A stretch of DNA of 64,000 bases, from NCBI GenBank assembly GCA_034336665.1, contig JAPFBE010000002.1, forward strand, positions 13,122,906 to 13,186,905, written 5' to 3'. A program made the translations under genes and the position numbers. A model generated the notes under the pieces. That model had not been told where the DNA came from. It saw only the letters and a program-made list of their open reading frames with translations, and made no database searches. Source of the stretch: Luscinia megarhynchos (lineage: Eukaryota > Chordata > Aves > Passeriformes > Turdidae). This document shows, piece by piece, positions 13,184-24,880 of the stretch; position 1 is the first letter of the stretch, and every line of letters begins with the position of its first letter.

Positions 13184-13218
13184 GTTAATGGCCTGAGGTG
13201 CAGCTGAGGGCCATTAAC
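13184..13218. repeat. 10-bp inverted repeat with TTAATGGCC arms
   Basis: GTTAATGGCC at 13184-13193 is exactly reverse-complemented at 13209-13218 (GGCCATTAAC), with a 15-nt loop containing the E-box CAGCTG. The arms begin with GTTAAT, the half-site recognised by HNF1-type homeodomains. It may be a regulatory site pair or part of a decayed mobile element. Confidence 0.7.
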
Positions 13219-16200
13219 CCCAGCTGGTCATCAATCCTCATTAAAAACCTCTGCAACGCAGCTCACCAAACACGGTGAAGGGCAAACCAGTGTTTTAAGC
13301 ACCTTTGTGAATCCCCTCTCTGTTGTATCCTTAAATGAGTTCTGATTTAATTTCTGTTGCTTCCTGGGGTAGATGGTGCTTACTGCAGGAGAAGTTCTAG
13401 GTAGCAATGGGTTTATCTCACCAGTAGTTGTGTGAAAACTGCAAAGTTCAGACCTTTATGTGCAAGTGGGAGTCCTTACTACTACAGAAGCAGAATATGG
13501 GGTGTTCTAGAAACTCCAGCATTTAATTACATGAGAAAGAAGGTAAGTAATAAAACCAATCTTTAATGAAATTCAAACATGAAATTCAAACATGAAATCA
13601 GAGTTTGCTTTTTAATAATGTAGTACAACCTTTTCTGTTACAGCCACAGGAATTTTAAAGGGAAGGGCCCATGGTTCTTTCAGTTTTGAAACGGTTAAAC
13701 TTTATTTTACTGTCCTTCAATAAATGTTTCCTTTTGTTTGGTAGCCTTTGATACACAAACCACCTCCCAATTCTGCAAAAAAAGCCAAGTATTGCAAATA
13801 CATTTCATATTAGATGATAAGCATTGCAATATGTGTCTTTTATAATGGATTTGGAGTTTCCTTAGGTTTAGAAATGCATACTATTTAGTGTTATGCTGGA
13901 TATTTCTAGGAAGTTAATCTTCTTGTAAGGGAGGCCCATTGTTAGTGTGGTATTTAGAATATAATGATTTTGTAGTTATGCTATTGCTCTTGGCTGTTCC
14001 AGATTAAGATTGTGGCAATAAAATATGAAGCTATGACAAAAGTCCTGAGAATATTTTTGGAAGCTGATGAAATCCTGAAGCCTCTTTTCCAGGCCTTAGC
14101 CCTGACTTCTCATGTAGCAATACAATACCTGAGTAATACTGGAGAGCTCAGCTGGCCTCATTCCAGGGATAGATGATTGTCTGTTAATTGTAGATGTCTG
14201 TCTGAGAATCACTAGAAAGGTCTCTGCAGCCCTTACAACTTTATAGAGATACTATCAAATGTTGTAGGTAGACTTTTTGGGACAGGAGGCAGATAGTAGA
14301 ATGAAAGGGTATAATGTGGCAGCAACACTATGAAATAAATGTATTTTTTTTTTCTTTGATCATAGTGAGAGTAGAATTAGAGGGCCTCCATTTAGAAGTG
14401 TATGATTTTGCCCTACAGCTGCTGCTGATGTCTGTACCCTGTGCATGGGCTCACAAAATCAGAAGCCCTCTTCTTCTGGGTCTGCACAAATACCTGAGAG
14501 GTTAGTGACCTGAATGTTTGAAAGGAGGGGAGGGCACAGGGCACCCCAGTTTAAGGAGTACTGGTTGTGTTATACCCTTTCCTGATGCTGTAGAGAACAA
14601 AAGTCCCCTTTGCAGAGAGTGGGGGACTGGTGAAGAATGCTGCTGGGCTCCACCACCTTGAAAAGCTCATCTCAATCTGACACAGGAAAGGGATCTGCCC
14701 TGTTCCATGTATCACCAGGAGCTTGGATATGCAAGTAGTGGGAACTGTGCAGGAGAGACTTGGATCAAAGAAGCAGTTCTTTGAGTGTAGCTGTGAAAGA
14801 TGTGTCTCAATATAGCCTTGTCTTTTAATCAGAAGGCTCAAGGTAAATATGTATGGTGACTGCAGGAAGCCTATTTCCCCTTCCTGGTTTAGGCATACCT
14901 TCATACAGCTTCATGCAGGACTTCACTGTCATTACTCATCTGAGTGAAGATAAGCCTGTGAATGCCTACATGCAGAATTATCCTCCTGAAATAGATACAG
15001 GCTGATAGAGACTCATGTTCCATGGAAAGGTTGAAAACCTTACTTGGGTCCTTATATTCTGCATAATAACAGCTGAAGAGAAAATCTTCTACATTAACTC
15101 TCTGCATCTGGGACTTGAGGAGGGTTCTTAACCAGTCCAAGAGTATTTTGAAAGGAATTTCAGAAGAAAATGATGCTTTATGAAAGAAGTTTAAAGAGAA
15201 GCTCTTATCTTGTACAGTCAAAAGTAGTTCACTGTGTACAGTTTTGCTTATGGGAGGCTTCTGAATGCTATTTTACAGTATGGGATGATTTGGACTTCCT
15301 TACTAATTTTGAAGTTTCATATCAGTTACCTCTGGCAGAACACCAGTCCCTTCTCCTATACTGTGTTCTTATGGCTATAAGTCTTAGAGTGACTTGTATT
15401 TTTGATTTCAGGTATCAAGAATAGAATCTCATTTATAGGGCTGCGAGTACTGCACCCAGCAAACTTGCTTTAAGTGTACATTTTGAGACTTACTCTGTAT
15501 CTGTTCTAGCACAAACTGGTTTGCTGTGTAAGGCAAAATATTTGCATTTCTGTGACTTCTGCACACCATATAAAATCTGCTGCTTTTCATGTTTCAAATG
15601 CTGTTGCATGTTCTCCTGCTTGCTTTTGTTTTAAGGGACGAAGAACAAAACTTAAAAATACAGGCTCTAGGGTGTGCACTGGTGGGGTCCATTCCTCCAT
15701 GCATGTTTCATATAAAGAACATCCTTGCTTGCTCTCTGGGTGCTGTAGAGAAGGCACTATCTGTTGAAGGGAGCCAAGTGTGGCACTTTGTTGCGCTGGG
15801 AGTCATGATTGCTCAGCTGTGAGATTGCTTCCTGGAAATCTGTAGCAGAGAATCAAGCACAGTGCAGCAGAAGCCACATGTGAATGTGGTGAGTGAATAG
15901 CTGTGTGTGTGCATAGGAACTTGGGGAACAGTAGTGTCCTTTTGAGCATGACTGGCCAGTTGAGGACAGAGCAGTTAAATTGCTCTGAGAAGCCAGCTGA
16001 CAGATGTCAGTGTGGGCAAGGGTAAATAATGCAAGGCAGAGGTGGAAGGTTTCAAGGAGACATCAGAGTTGTCCAAACATAGTGGTGGACAAAAACATTA
16101 AATCCCTTTTCTCTAAGTCCTTTGGCATCCCTGTCCAAGTTGGAAAGCCATGTGAGCGACTACCTCATGCCTTTTCTTCACTTATCATTTATCATCACAT

Positions 16201-19200
16201 GTTCTAGGAAACTAACCTTCCCTGGTTTGATGTGACAAGTCTATAGCCTTTGGCCTCTTTTGTGTTCTTTAAAAATGCCTTCACCTCAGTTGATGTCTCA
16301 GAAATTTATTTATGACTCTACAGTGATATGTTTGGTTTTTTTTTTCCCCTTTGCTGAATGCCAGGGACCATGCTTTAAAATCTTTCTTAAGGCCAAGTTG
16401 TTAATGTTTTTGTGTTGTTCACTTTTTACAATGGCTACTCACCAACTCATGTTTTTTTTCTTTCTTCCTAAATCTCTGGCCTGAAAGAGAGGGTATTTTT
16501 CTTGGCTCATGACTTAACACCTTCTGTGCTTTCCTGATCAACTGGCCTTGCATGTTTATTTTAAGTATGAAGTTTCAGTGTTTTTATATTTATCCTGTTT
16601 CAGACTGATCATGGACTTGCTGCAAAGCTTTTAAAAAAACCACAACTGTTTATTCTTTCTACACCTTGGCCTCCACGTATGAAATGGATGTGCTGAGTCT
16701 TCTGTCTTGTGTATTTCCTCCTGTACAGCATAGGTTTTTATGCCTCTGTCTTCATGCTGAGTGAATCTTGCCCTTCAGGTTCTCAGTATAAAATGTTGAC
16801 ATCATTATGGATTTCTGCTGTGTGATTATGGAGTGGTTTGTTTTTATTTCTTGACTGTAGCTTTCAAGAAAGGAGAAGTTAAAGAATTTTGGTAGGATAG
16901 TGGTACACTTGTGCTGCTTTGGCACTGCTGTGCAGGAACTCTGAGTTCAGTGTCAATAATCTAGATTTATGCTTATTGCAATGAGAAACAAAATCAATGT
17001 CTTTTTCTAGCTAAGTGTTTCAACATGATATTTCTAATAGCTTAGACGATATAATTACTTGCAACAGTAGAGATCAGCTCTCTTTGCGTGTATGTGGTTC
17101 TGCTATACTTTACATAGTTGCAAAACTATTTTTATATCCCATCATGTCAAAATATTCTTTGGAGGTTGGAATGATTCCTTCTGCTTCCAGCTTTCACAAT
17201 AATGTGTTGTGTTGAGAGTCTTAGTAAGAATATGATTAATGGCTGAAAGATGCTGGATTTCTTTTAATCACCAAGTAGCTGTTGAATGTTGTTCTTGCTG
17301 TTCCTTGTTTCACAGCTGTGTGAAATAACCAGTCTTATACCTGAAAGCTTTGGCTGGAACTTAGTTGAACAGAGCATTTGAAGCTCAGGTCAATTCTTGG
17401 TTATTTGCTGGAAAACTTTTTGCTGTTAGCAAAAGTTTTCTGTCTCTTCTAATCAGCCTAGTGGATCAATGTGCAGAAAATGACGCACTGAGTCAAGATG
17501 CTGCTGAGTGTGGACAGATATTTAGAGATAAACAGAAGAAACTGGATGTGTTCAGAAGAATGTCACCTTCTTAAGCCTGGAATGTTTTCTTTGCAACATT
17601 TTTAGAGCAGTGGGATTTCCGTTCAGCAGGATCTGAGATAGGATTGACGTGAACTCTTGTGGTGTTAAGGTCAGAATTGTCCACTTCTTAGTTCTGCCTT
17701 TGAGCTGGGTACCTTGAAGGCCTTGCACCATCAGTCTTGTGGCACTCTGCTTGTCAGGATTCCAGACTGTGTCTCTGTGCAGCAAACCCGCTAAGCAGGC
17801 TCTCTTGGGAATGGCAAATTTTGCAGAGCTCTTGGATTGGATAGATCAACTAGAATTTCCATGCTTTGTGCTCCCATTCCAGCAACCAGATGAGATTGGG
17901 TTTCACTTGGGTTTGGCCTTGTCTCTATAGAAGGGACCTTGGAAATCTCAGAGGCAGGATTTAAGGAATGGCAAACCTGGGAGGAGTTTCTGGGGCTAAT
18001 GGGGCTGATTGCAAGCTGCAGATACAGGGAGCCTATGTACCTGATCAAGAATACAGAGGATGTCACTTAACATAGCAGCAGGTAATTAAGGAGGAAAAGG
18101 AAAATTAGGAAGGCTTAATTTCACTGAGATTCTGGAGTGCAGGAAGTCTTCCCTGGACAATATGACTGAATCTCTATTTACATTTCTGGTTTGTATAGAG
18201 GCTAATACTTTCATATTTTAGTCTGTCCTGTCTTGAAGTCTGGCATTACCTGTCAATGAGAAACCCTGCTTTTCTGTAGCCTTAGGTGCAAACCAATGTC
18301 TGATTATGTTGCACATAAAACAATTCCCACCCCCACCAAGTTTCTGTAGGGATGCTGACTTTGCAGAAATTCTTTCTTGTTGCTTTTATGGCACAAAGGT
18401 ATAATTTTACTATTTCTTTGACAAGTGAATAGAGAATGCATCTGATATGTATAGTAGAAAATTTCAGTAGATACCTATGGGATAACATTACTGTGATGCA
18501 TTTTAAACGATTACAGCTGTTGGAGTTGGGGGCATTTCCTGCTGAGAGAAATGGAAAAACTTCTTGGTATGATTCAATGATAGGTGTAGGGAAATTTATA
18601 TTTTTTTAATCAAACTTGCAGAAGAGAGCCAGGATTGTTGCATGCATTTTGAAGCATGTAGCTTCAAAAAAGGAAAAAAAAAAAGTCTCATTCCTTTGCT
18701 GTTTCTGGGGTCTAAGGGAGTAAATGACCTTCAGCTTTATGCAAATTAAAAGATTGCAGTTTGTAAGTGATGATAGCCATTTAAAAATAAAAGTAATCCC
18801 ACTTTTCTGTTTTTGGTGAATGCCTTGTAGTATGCAAATGGTCTGACAATTCTGTGTACCTTAAAAAAATATTTGAGCACCAAAATGTTTCATGTAAATT
18901 TGAAGACTTTATCCTTGTGTACCCCAGCGTAAATCAAGAGTCTGTGCAAAGACAGGGGAGTTACTGTCACATGCAACTAGCATGAACTCATAATAAGATT
19001 CAAAATATTGTAGATATTAGAAGGCACTAATATATATTGTTGATTATAATTCCAGTCACTGGTTATAAACCTCATGAAATGAATTGCCTCATTTATAATG
19101 CATACCATGGGACAACATCTAATTTGGTGACAAGCATGGAGTCTAGCAAAGATTCAATAGAAATATCTGCTTAAATGACCATGTTCTCACCTAATTACAT

Positions 19201-19657
19201 GTATTTTCTAAAGCTTTGTTATTTAATATGCCTGTTACTATTATTAAATTGAATTTCACACCTTTAAAAATTCTGGTGAATCAATGTCCTTTTCTTTGTG
19301 ACATGCAAGGTTAGTGTTTATTTTAAATTGTGACTTTTGTAAGAAAGATAAGAAAATGCTGTTATCACTCCTCACTTTTGAAATAACAAGGTGAGGGCTA
19401 TCCTTGAAAAGTAATTGATATTCCTGTACAGGTTGAAACTGATATACAAACAGATAAGCAGAATCCTTCTAGTCTGTGCTTTGGCTGAAAATGCCATACC
19501 AGTGGCTGTCTTGCATGGCCTCCAGCCTCAGACCAGACCTTTGACCTTCTGGACCATTCTGTTGTTTTACTCTGGCCTTTTAAGGCACCTTGGGCCTGTG
19601 TAATTTTAGCTGTATAAGCAGACCACAAAACTACTGAAGTGATGCTGTCTAAGTTAA
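13219..19657. other. non-coding sequence, no gene recognised
   Basis: No convincing coding exon or repeat family is seen apart from a 13-bp tandem duplication at 13566-13599. Two antisense frames at 14551-14904 and 14901-15221 are adjacent and overlap by 4 bases, but neither peptide shows a recognisable domain. A weak splice-like interval at 13452-13542 is discussed as a finding. Confidence 0.5.
13566..13599 (+). repeat. 13-bp tandem repeat, about 2.6 copies
   Basis: The unit ATGAAATTCAAAC is repeated directly: two full copies, then ATGAAATC. It is a short, recent-looking replication-slippage duplication. Confidence 0.9.
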
Positions 19658-19822
19658 TGTTGTGCAGTGGGTTGACCTTGGCTTGACACCAGGTACCTGC
19701 CAAGCTGCTCCATCACTCCCCTTTGCAGCAGAGCAGGGGAGGAAATAGGATGAACACTCACAGGTCAAGGTAAAGGCAGTTTCATAAAGAAAAGGTGAAG
19801 ATTGTGCATGTGCAATAAAAGG

Positions 19823-19870
19823 TTAAAAAAAACCCAAAAACAACACAAAAACAACAAACCCAAAACAAAA
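19823..19870 (+). repeat. A-rich (AAAAC)n tract inside the LTR
   Basis: A purine-plus-C tract of AAAAC/AACAAC units sits where the LTR family carries a short TTGTTTTGC-like stretch on the minus strand. It looks like a local expansion of that seed. Confidence 0.8.
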
Positions 19871-19993
19871 GATTTTATTCTTTACTTCCCATCAGCAGGT
19901 GATGTCCTCTCACTTCTTAGGAAGCAGTTGCTCTGGAAGGAAAGTGCTGCAAATAACAAATACCTCCTGCCATTTCCTCCCCTTTTAATTTAG

Positions 19994-20003
19994 CTTTTAT
20001 ATC
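19994..20003 (-). promoter_or_regulatory. LTR TATA box
   Basis: On the minus strand the LTR reads AGATATAAAAGC, in the place where the family carries its core promoter. The copy is diverged; whether it still initiates transcription cannot be told from sequence. Confidence 0.5.
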
Positions 20004-20236
20004 TGAGTTGACCCCATATGGTGTGGAATGTCACTTTGGGTCAGCTGTCCTGGTTGTGTCCCCTCCCAAGATATGTCCCACCTCCAGCCTACTGGTGAAT
20101 TTTGGGGAAACAGCACTGATGCTGTGCCAGCCCTGCTCAGCAGAGCCAGAACACAGTGTTAGCAGCACCTTTCCAGAACCAAAGCACAGCTCTGTGAGGG
20201 CTGCTGTGGGGAGAATTAACTCCATCTCACACTGCC

Positions 20237-22071
20237 TACTAAATAATCCTATGAATAGGCAGAGGGAAAAGGGCTCAATTGCAAGTAATTATTTTGCCCT
20301 TAAAATGTCACCTTTACCTTGGATAACAGGTAGCTAAAATTCCACTGCTTATCTAGATGAGGATGTAACAAGGCCACAGTTTAATGGAGTAACTTGCAAT
20401 GAAATGTCACTGGTCATTATGGCTAGTTAGAAAGCATAAGGAATGCTTCAGTATCATTGGGAGATAATGTAGTGGTTATTATTGTATGAGGTAAAGGCTG
20501 CAAAGGTATAGTTCAAGGAAATTTCATTCCTAGATTTCTAGAAACTAGTTCTGGTCTATAATACAACCAGATCTGGTGTAAAATTCCAATACCTGTAGTC
20601 TGGTATAAAATGGCATTTTAAAAATAATTTGTTTCTATGTAGTTTTGGTCATGGGTAATTGGGGCAGTGGTAATGTGAGGTGTCACTGCTATTTGGGCAA
20701 AAGCTTTAATACTAAAAGTAACCATGGTGGTCTCAGCTGTGGGGTTGAAGCCCTGTTTCTATCTGCAGACTGTATGCTTTGTTCCAGTCTGTTTTACCCA
20801 TGGAAATTCATTACAAACAAAATAATTATCCCAGTGTTACATTGAAGGGGGCTGTTGAGATATAACAAACCAATTGTGTATGACTTGGTTCGAGAGGGAG
20901 GGGACTGCTTTTCCTAAATGGATGTACAAAGCTTGGAACATGAAAAGAGATTGCTGAAATTGTTCAGGTGGGGGAATCTTCTCTCGCTGTTCTTGCAGAG
21001 TCACTCATTGGGTAAGGATTGTGCAGATGTTTTGTCTTTTAACTGAGCAAATACTTTTATCTTTTGAGCTTTTTATACACATATAGGAAATTGTTGTTTT
21101 GGGTTCTTTTTAAACAACAATTGTATTAAGACAAATAGTTCTTTCATTTAATCAGTTGTTTCTCTTCTGTACTAGTCTGGAATGCTCTCCCAAAGCCCTG
21201 AAATTCTGCACCTGCAGCAGGCTTATGTTGTAGTTACAGAACAGGTGCTGTGCCCTGGAAATATGGCCTTCAGGGGAAGTGTCAGACACAGCTTAATTTA
21301 TCTCTGTTTCTGCACAAACAGAAAGAGGAGGCTGATAGCTGCTGGAGAATCTCATGTGTGGGATGGAGGCACTATCTACCACACTGACCTGAGGTTCTGT
21401 GGGTCTGCTGCTTGCCAGGTGCTCAGGCTTGGGATGGTGTGAAGAGTCTGCTGAGACTTTTCTGTCATTTTGACTATCACCTCTTGCTGCATATCCATCT
21501 GAGCACCAGTGGAACTGCCAGAGTATGCTGAGTGTACCAAGGTTAGCCCCAAGGTCCGGGACAAGGATGGGGCTTGTTTCTGAGACGTGTGAATTAGTGG
21601 CACAGATAAGCCTGAGCTACTTGTGTCTCTAGTGCCTCACTCCTCACTAGTGGGGTTTCAGAGGCCTCTGTTCTAATGAAAGAGTTCCAGAAGGACACTG
21701 AGTCCCATCAAGGGACAAGGACCGTGTCAGGGAATACTTGGGAGAACTTGACCCATGCAAGTCAGTGGGATTAAACAAGCTGCATTTAAGGCTGCTGAGA
21801 GAGCTGGTTCATGTCTGTACATATGTGTGGTGGTTGAATAGTCATGGAGATTGGGGAAGAGCCCCAATTCCTGGACAAAGCCAAATGTACCTATCTCCAG
21901 GAAGGGTTAAAAGTGCAATAACAGTGAACTGTAGGCTCTTCCCTCTGTGGGAAAAGCATGGAGGGAGTACTCTTGGAGCAAATCTCTGCATAGATGTAGG
22001 AAGTGAGTGAGAACCAATGTCATGGACTGCCTTAGAGGAAAATCACCTTCCCTGTGAGAACACTCAGGAAA
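20237..22071. other. non-coding sequence
   Basis: No gene or repeat recognised. Frames such as 21182-21442 (+) are short and featureless. Confidence 0.6.
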
Positions 22072-22240
22072 TGGAATAGATTTCTTGAAGGCCCTCCATT
22101 GCTGGAGGCTTTCAAGACTCAACAAAATAAAACCCTGAGCAAGCTGGTTTGGCTCTAGCTGACCTTTTTGAGTGATTGGCTGGATAACTGGCTTCCTGAG
22201 GCCCTTCTCACCTGAATGAGTCTGAGTCAATGATTCTATA
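22072..22240 (+). mobile_element. CR1 LINE 3' tail fragment, sense
   Basis: The 3' UTR end of a CR1 is recognised by 'ctggaggctttcaagactca' (22100-22119), 'aaaaccctgagcaagctgg', the 'tggctggataactggcttcctgagg' stretch (about 22178-22202) and the terminus 'aatgattctata' (22229-22240). It is a short, 5'-truncated and diverged copy. Sequence upstream to about 22010 may be a more decayed part of it. Confidence 0.85.
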
Positions 22241-24239
22241 GTGGACAAGGTGTCAGAGGTGGCAGATGAATCCTGTTGTGCCATTTGTATCTTTATGGCA
22301 GAGTGCATCAGCAAGGCAGAGACATTTCCTGAATTACATGAAGATAAAAGGCTGTTGGTCTGCATCCATATTGCTGTTTGAGTAGGGGAGTAACTCATGT
22401 TGGGAAAAGAGAATTGCAGGTGATGAGGAGCTGATGAATACATCTTACTGCAGGATCCTTTTATCTAATACTTTTCTCTGTGTGATTTTTTTTTTTTCCC
22501 TAGTGCTTTAATTTTGTTATTTAAAAGCCATGACCAGTTATGTTAGGGATATAGTTGCAAGACAGCAGATAAATCTGTATGGGATTTTTAAACTGAGAGA
22601 ATGGCATTAGTGAACATATGATGTCCATTTGTGAGAGCTGGGAAGGAGGAAGGCAAATCACAGATTTGTAACTTAGAAATTAATGCAGTCATGCAAAACT
22701 TCTGTTATGTGGACTCTGAAGATCTAGCTAGAGTTTAATTTTTATACTGTGATTGGCAATACACAGATGGGAAAGGAGGAGAGTATGGTGAGAGAAGTGT
22801 CAGGGCATGAAAGCACAGAAAAGTGTGCTTGTGGTTTTTCTGGTTTTGTGCTTTTCACAAATGCTGCTATTCATAGGTCATCTGAATGGAGGATTTACTT
22901 GACATTGCAGAAAATATTTTCTGCATTCAGTGTAGGAACATTCTCTGTAAGTCTATTCTAGCTGGTGGCAGTTTTGGACACAATACAATGTTGATAATTT
23001 GATTGTTTACCTAGTATGAATCTTGCATGAGAAACATGGGGACTACAAAGCAGCTTTCAGTTTGCACTTGTCAGTGAGGATTCTGAAAAGGCCAATCATA
23101 GTGGCCTAGTAATGTGCAAAAAAAAATTATTCCTTTAAAATTAGGATTTATGAATAATCTCTAGATTTCTGTGCAATGGATCTATTCACCAAAGATACTT
23201 GAGGAGAGAGCCTTTTTTTTTCCTTCATCTTTTTTCCTCCTAGAGCAGGGCATGTACTGCAGTCAGGCTCTGCATGTGGGAACTTAAATACATGATGGAG
23301 CAGGAAACAATGTGAATTTGGAATGAGTTGCATTCCTCTGTTGGCCTCAATACTGTCAGAACAGTCTGTTTTCAGAGAACTTGCTCTAGCTCAGAAGCTT
23401 CCAACTCTAGAAGCTCTTTCAGGTAGTAAAAAGCAGTTAATTGCTTCCCACTACTAGAAAGGAACAAACATTCTGACTATTTCATTGATCTGTTTTCTTA
23501 ACAACAGGACAGATACAGCAATCTATGGGATGGGAAAAGGGGCTTTTATGCACTGTAGGATTTGATGGTTGTAGCTCTGGGGGAGGTCAGCTTTCATCTC
23601 TCCAAATTCACACACCTTTTGTGGAGAGGTGTCAGTGGGATAGCTGGAAGAGATCCTAGTGTTGCCTAAAGAAGCTTTCTGAAAGAAAGCTTGTGTTTAC
23701 AGGCAGAGGGAACTTTCTGGAACAGCAAATTAGCTCCATCTTGTTTCAAGGAAGGAGTAAAGAAAGTTCATGAAGCCTTTATTTTGATTCTATATCAGAA
23801 CACAAGTGTTGAGTTTCTTGGTAAATCCCAAAGGCACCACACTAAGATAACCTGTGTTCTGCCTTTCACAGAGGTAAACCAGGGGCTATAGAAGAAGTGG
23901 CTAGTTCATGGTAATGCTGTGTGTGTGGTAAAAAAGGACTCCTATTTACTATCTTAACTCTCATATAATTTCTCATATAATGGTCACAAGGCCACAAGAG
24001 TGGCCTGATTAGCAAAAACTGAGTATGTCTTAAACTCGTTTTTAAGTTATTGGTATCAAAAGCTTTTATTGTTGCATGCCATTTCATTATTTCATAGGTA
24101 TTAACTCAGCAGTGGGGGTGTAATTGTTGAATTCTACATCTGAATAAATAATGCTTAGCTTTCTGCTTATGGTGTTTGGAAGAATGTTCTTTTTAACCCT
24201 GGGAATCCTTTGTTTCTCACTCTCCAGGTCTGTAGCTAT
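22241..24239. other. non-coding sequence
   Basis: No gene recognised. A small perfect hairpin lies at 23672-23692, and poly-T or poly-A runs occur near 22488 and 23119. Confidence 0.6.
23672..23692. repeat. 9-bp-arm perfect hairpin
   Basis: AAGCTTTCT (23672-23680) and AGAAAGCTT (23684-23692) are exact reverse complements separated by 3 bases. Too short for a microRNA precursor; probably a chance or cruciform-prone site. Confidence 0.8.
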
Positions 24240-24265
24240 GGGTTTTGGGAAAGGGAGGGGGAGGG
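24240..24265 (+). other. potential G-quadruplex
   Basis: Five G-runs of three or more bases lie within 26 bases, with short loops (TTTT, AAA, A, A). This fits the canonical G-quadruplex pattern on the + strand. Confidence 0.7.
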
Positions 24266-24289
24266 TGAAGGAGGAGGGAAAAAAAAAGG

Positions 24290-24880
24290 CAAGGTAATTA
24301 TCTCCACTAATAGTCTGCCTGCTTGTACTTGATTGAAATGCAGGCTGGCTCTCCTGTATCACTGATTTTATTCCCAAAGAGAAGTTCCAGTTGTCTACAA
24401 AGCCAACACCTTTGGACAGGCACCATCTGGCCAGCTGCTTATTAACTCCCATGGTCCTGCTGATTCTACTGGTAAAGAGACCAGTCTCAGAGAAAGCAAA
24501 CTAGAAGGATGCTGCCGGGGGCCCCAAGACCTCTCTTCCCAAAAGAAAAATGAATCCCATGCAGCCTCCCTAGCGGGAACCATGTAAAAATAATTAAAAG
24601 GGTACTGAGGAAAACCAGCTAATTAAAAAGACTAAACACTGAGTCCTCTTATCCTTGAGGCTGGCCAGGCTTTTCCTGTGGGGAGGCCAGAAGTCAATTG
24701 TGTCTTTATGCTGCCATTCCAGCTGCCCTGCTCTGAACCTGTGCGAGTGCTCCTTTAAATCCAGGTACAAATCAGGGCACCGTGGTTTGCTATGCACCCT
24801 CACACCCACGGGGTTTGCAGCCTGGCTGTGCTGACCTGGCTCTCCCTGCTGAATTTACTGTCCTACTGCACCGGGGGGGA
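24290..24880. promoter_or_regulatory. candidate enhancer with clustered homeodomain sites
   Basis: This high-complexity block contains several TAAT-core homeodomain sites: GTAATTA near 24293-24300, TTATTAAC at about 24439-24446, TAATTAAAAG at 24591-24600, and TAATTAAAAA at 24620-24629. They lie between stretches of balanced base composition that lack the poly-A/T runs seen nearby. This is the usual look of a vertebrate conserved non-coding element, but conservation itself cannot be seen from one sequence. Confidence 0.3.

Larger units (their letters stand above)
19658..20236 (-). mobile_element. solo LTR of an avian ERVL-type endogenous retrovirus
   Basis: About 580 bp match the common bird ERVL-like LTR as I recall it. 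Read on the minus strand, it has a GTTAATT-containing 5' part (20211-20227), the 'ggacacaaccaggacagctg' block (20043-20062), a TATA-type box ATATAAAA near 19995-20002, a later T/G-rich stretch, and a 3' end of the form ...caaca at 19658. No internal retroviral region lies on either side, so this is a solo LTR left by recombination between the two LTRs of a provirus. An exact target duplication could not be seen. The far (5') boundary is uncertain by about 10 bases. Confidence 0.85.

Noticed and set aside
14551..15221. Two adjacent antisense frames overlapping by 4 bases, resembling a translationally coupled pair
   Set aside because: Operon-style overlap has no meaning in a bird genome, and neither peptide resembles a protein. 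The overlap is coincidental.
20885..20900. GGTTCGA-like word suggesting a tRNA B box
   Set aside because: No matching A box, no cloverleaf pairing and no T-run terminator at the right distance.
21907..22443. Longest open frame of the window, 178 codons on the minus strand
   Set aside because: It runs antisense through the CR1 tail at 22072-22240, has no domain or splice context, and its composition (many S, Q, L) is what a stop-poor antisense frame gives.
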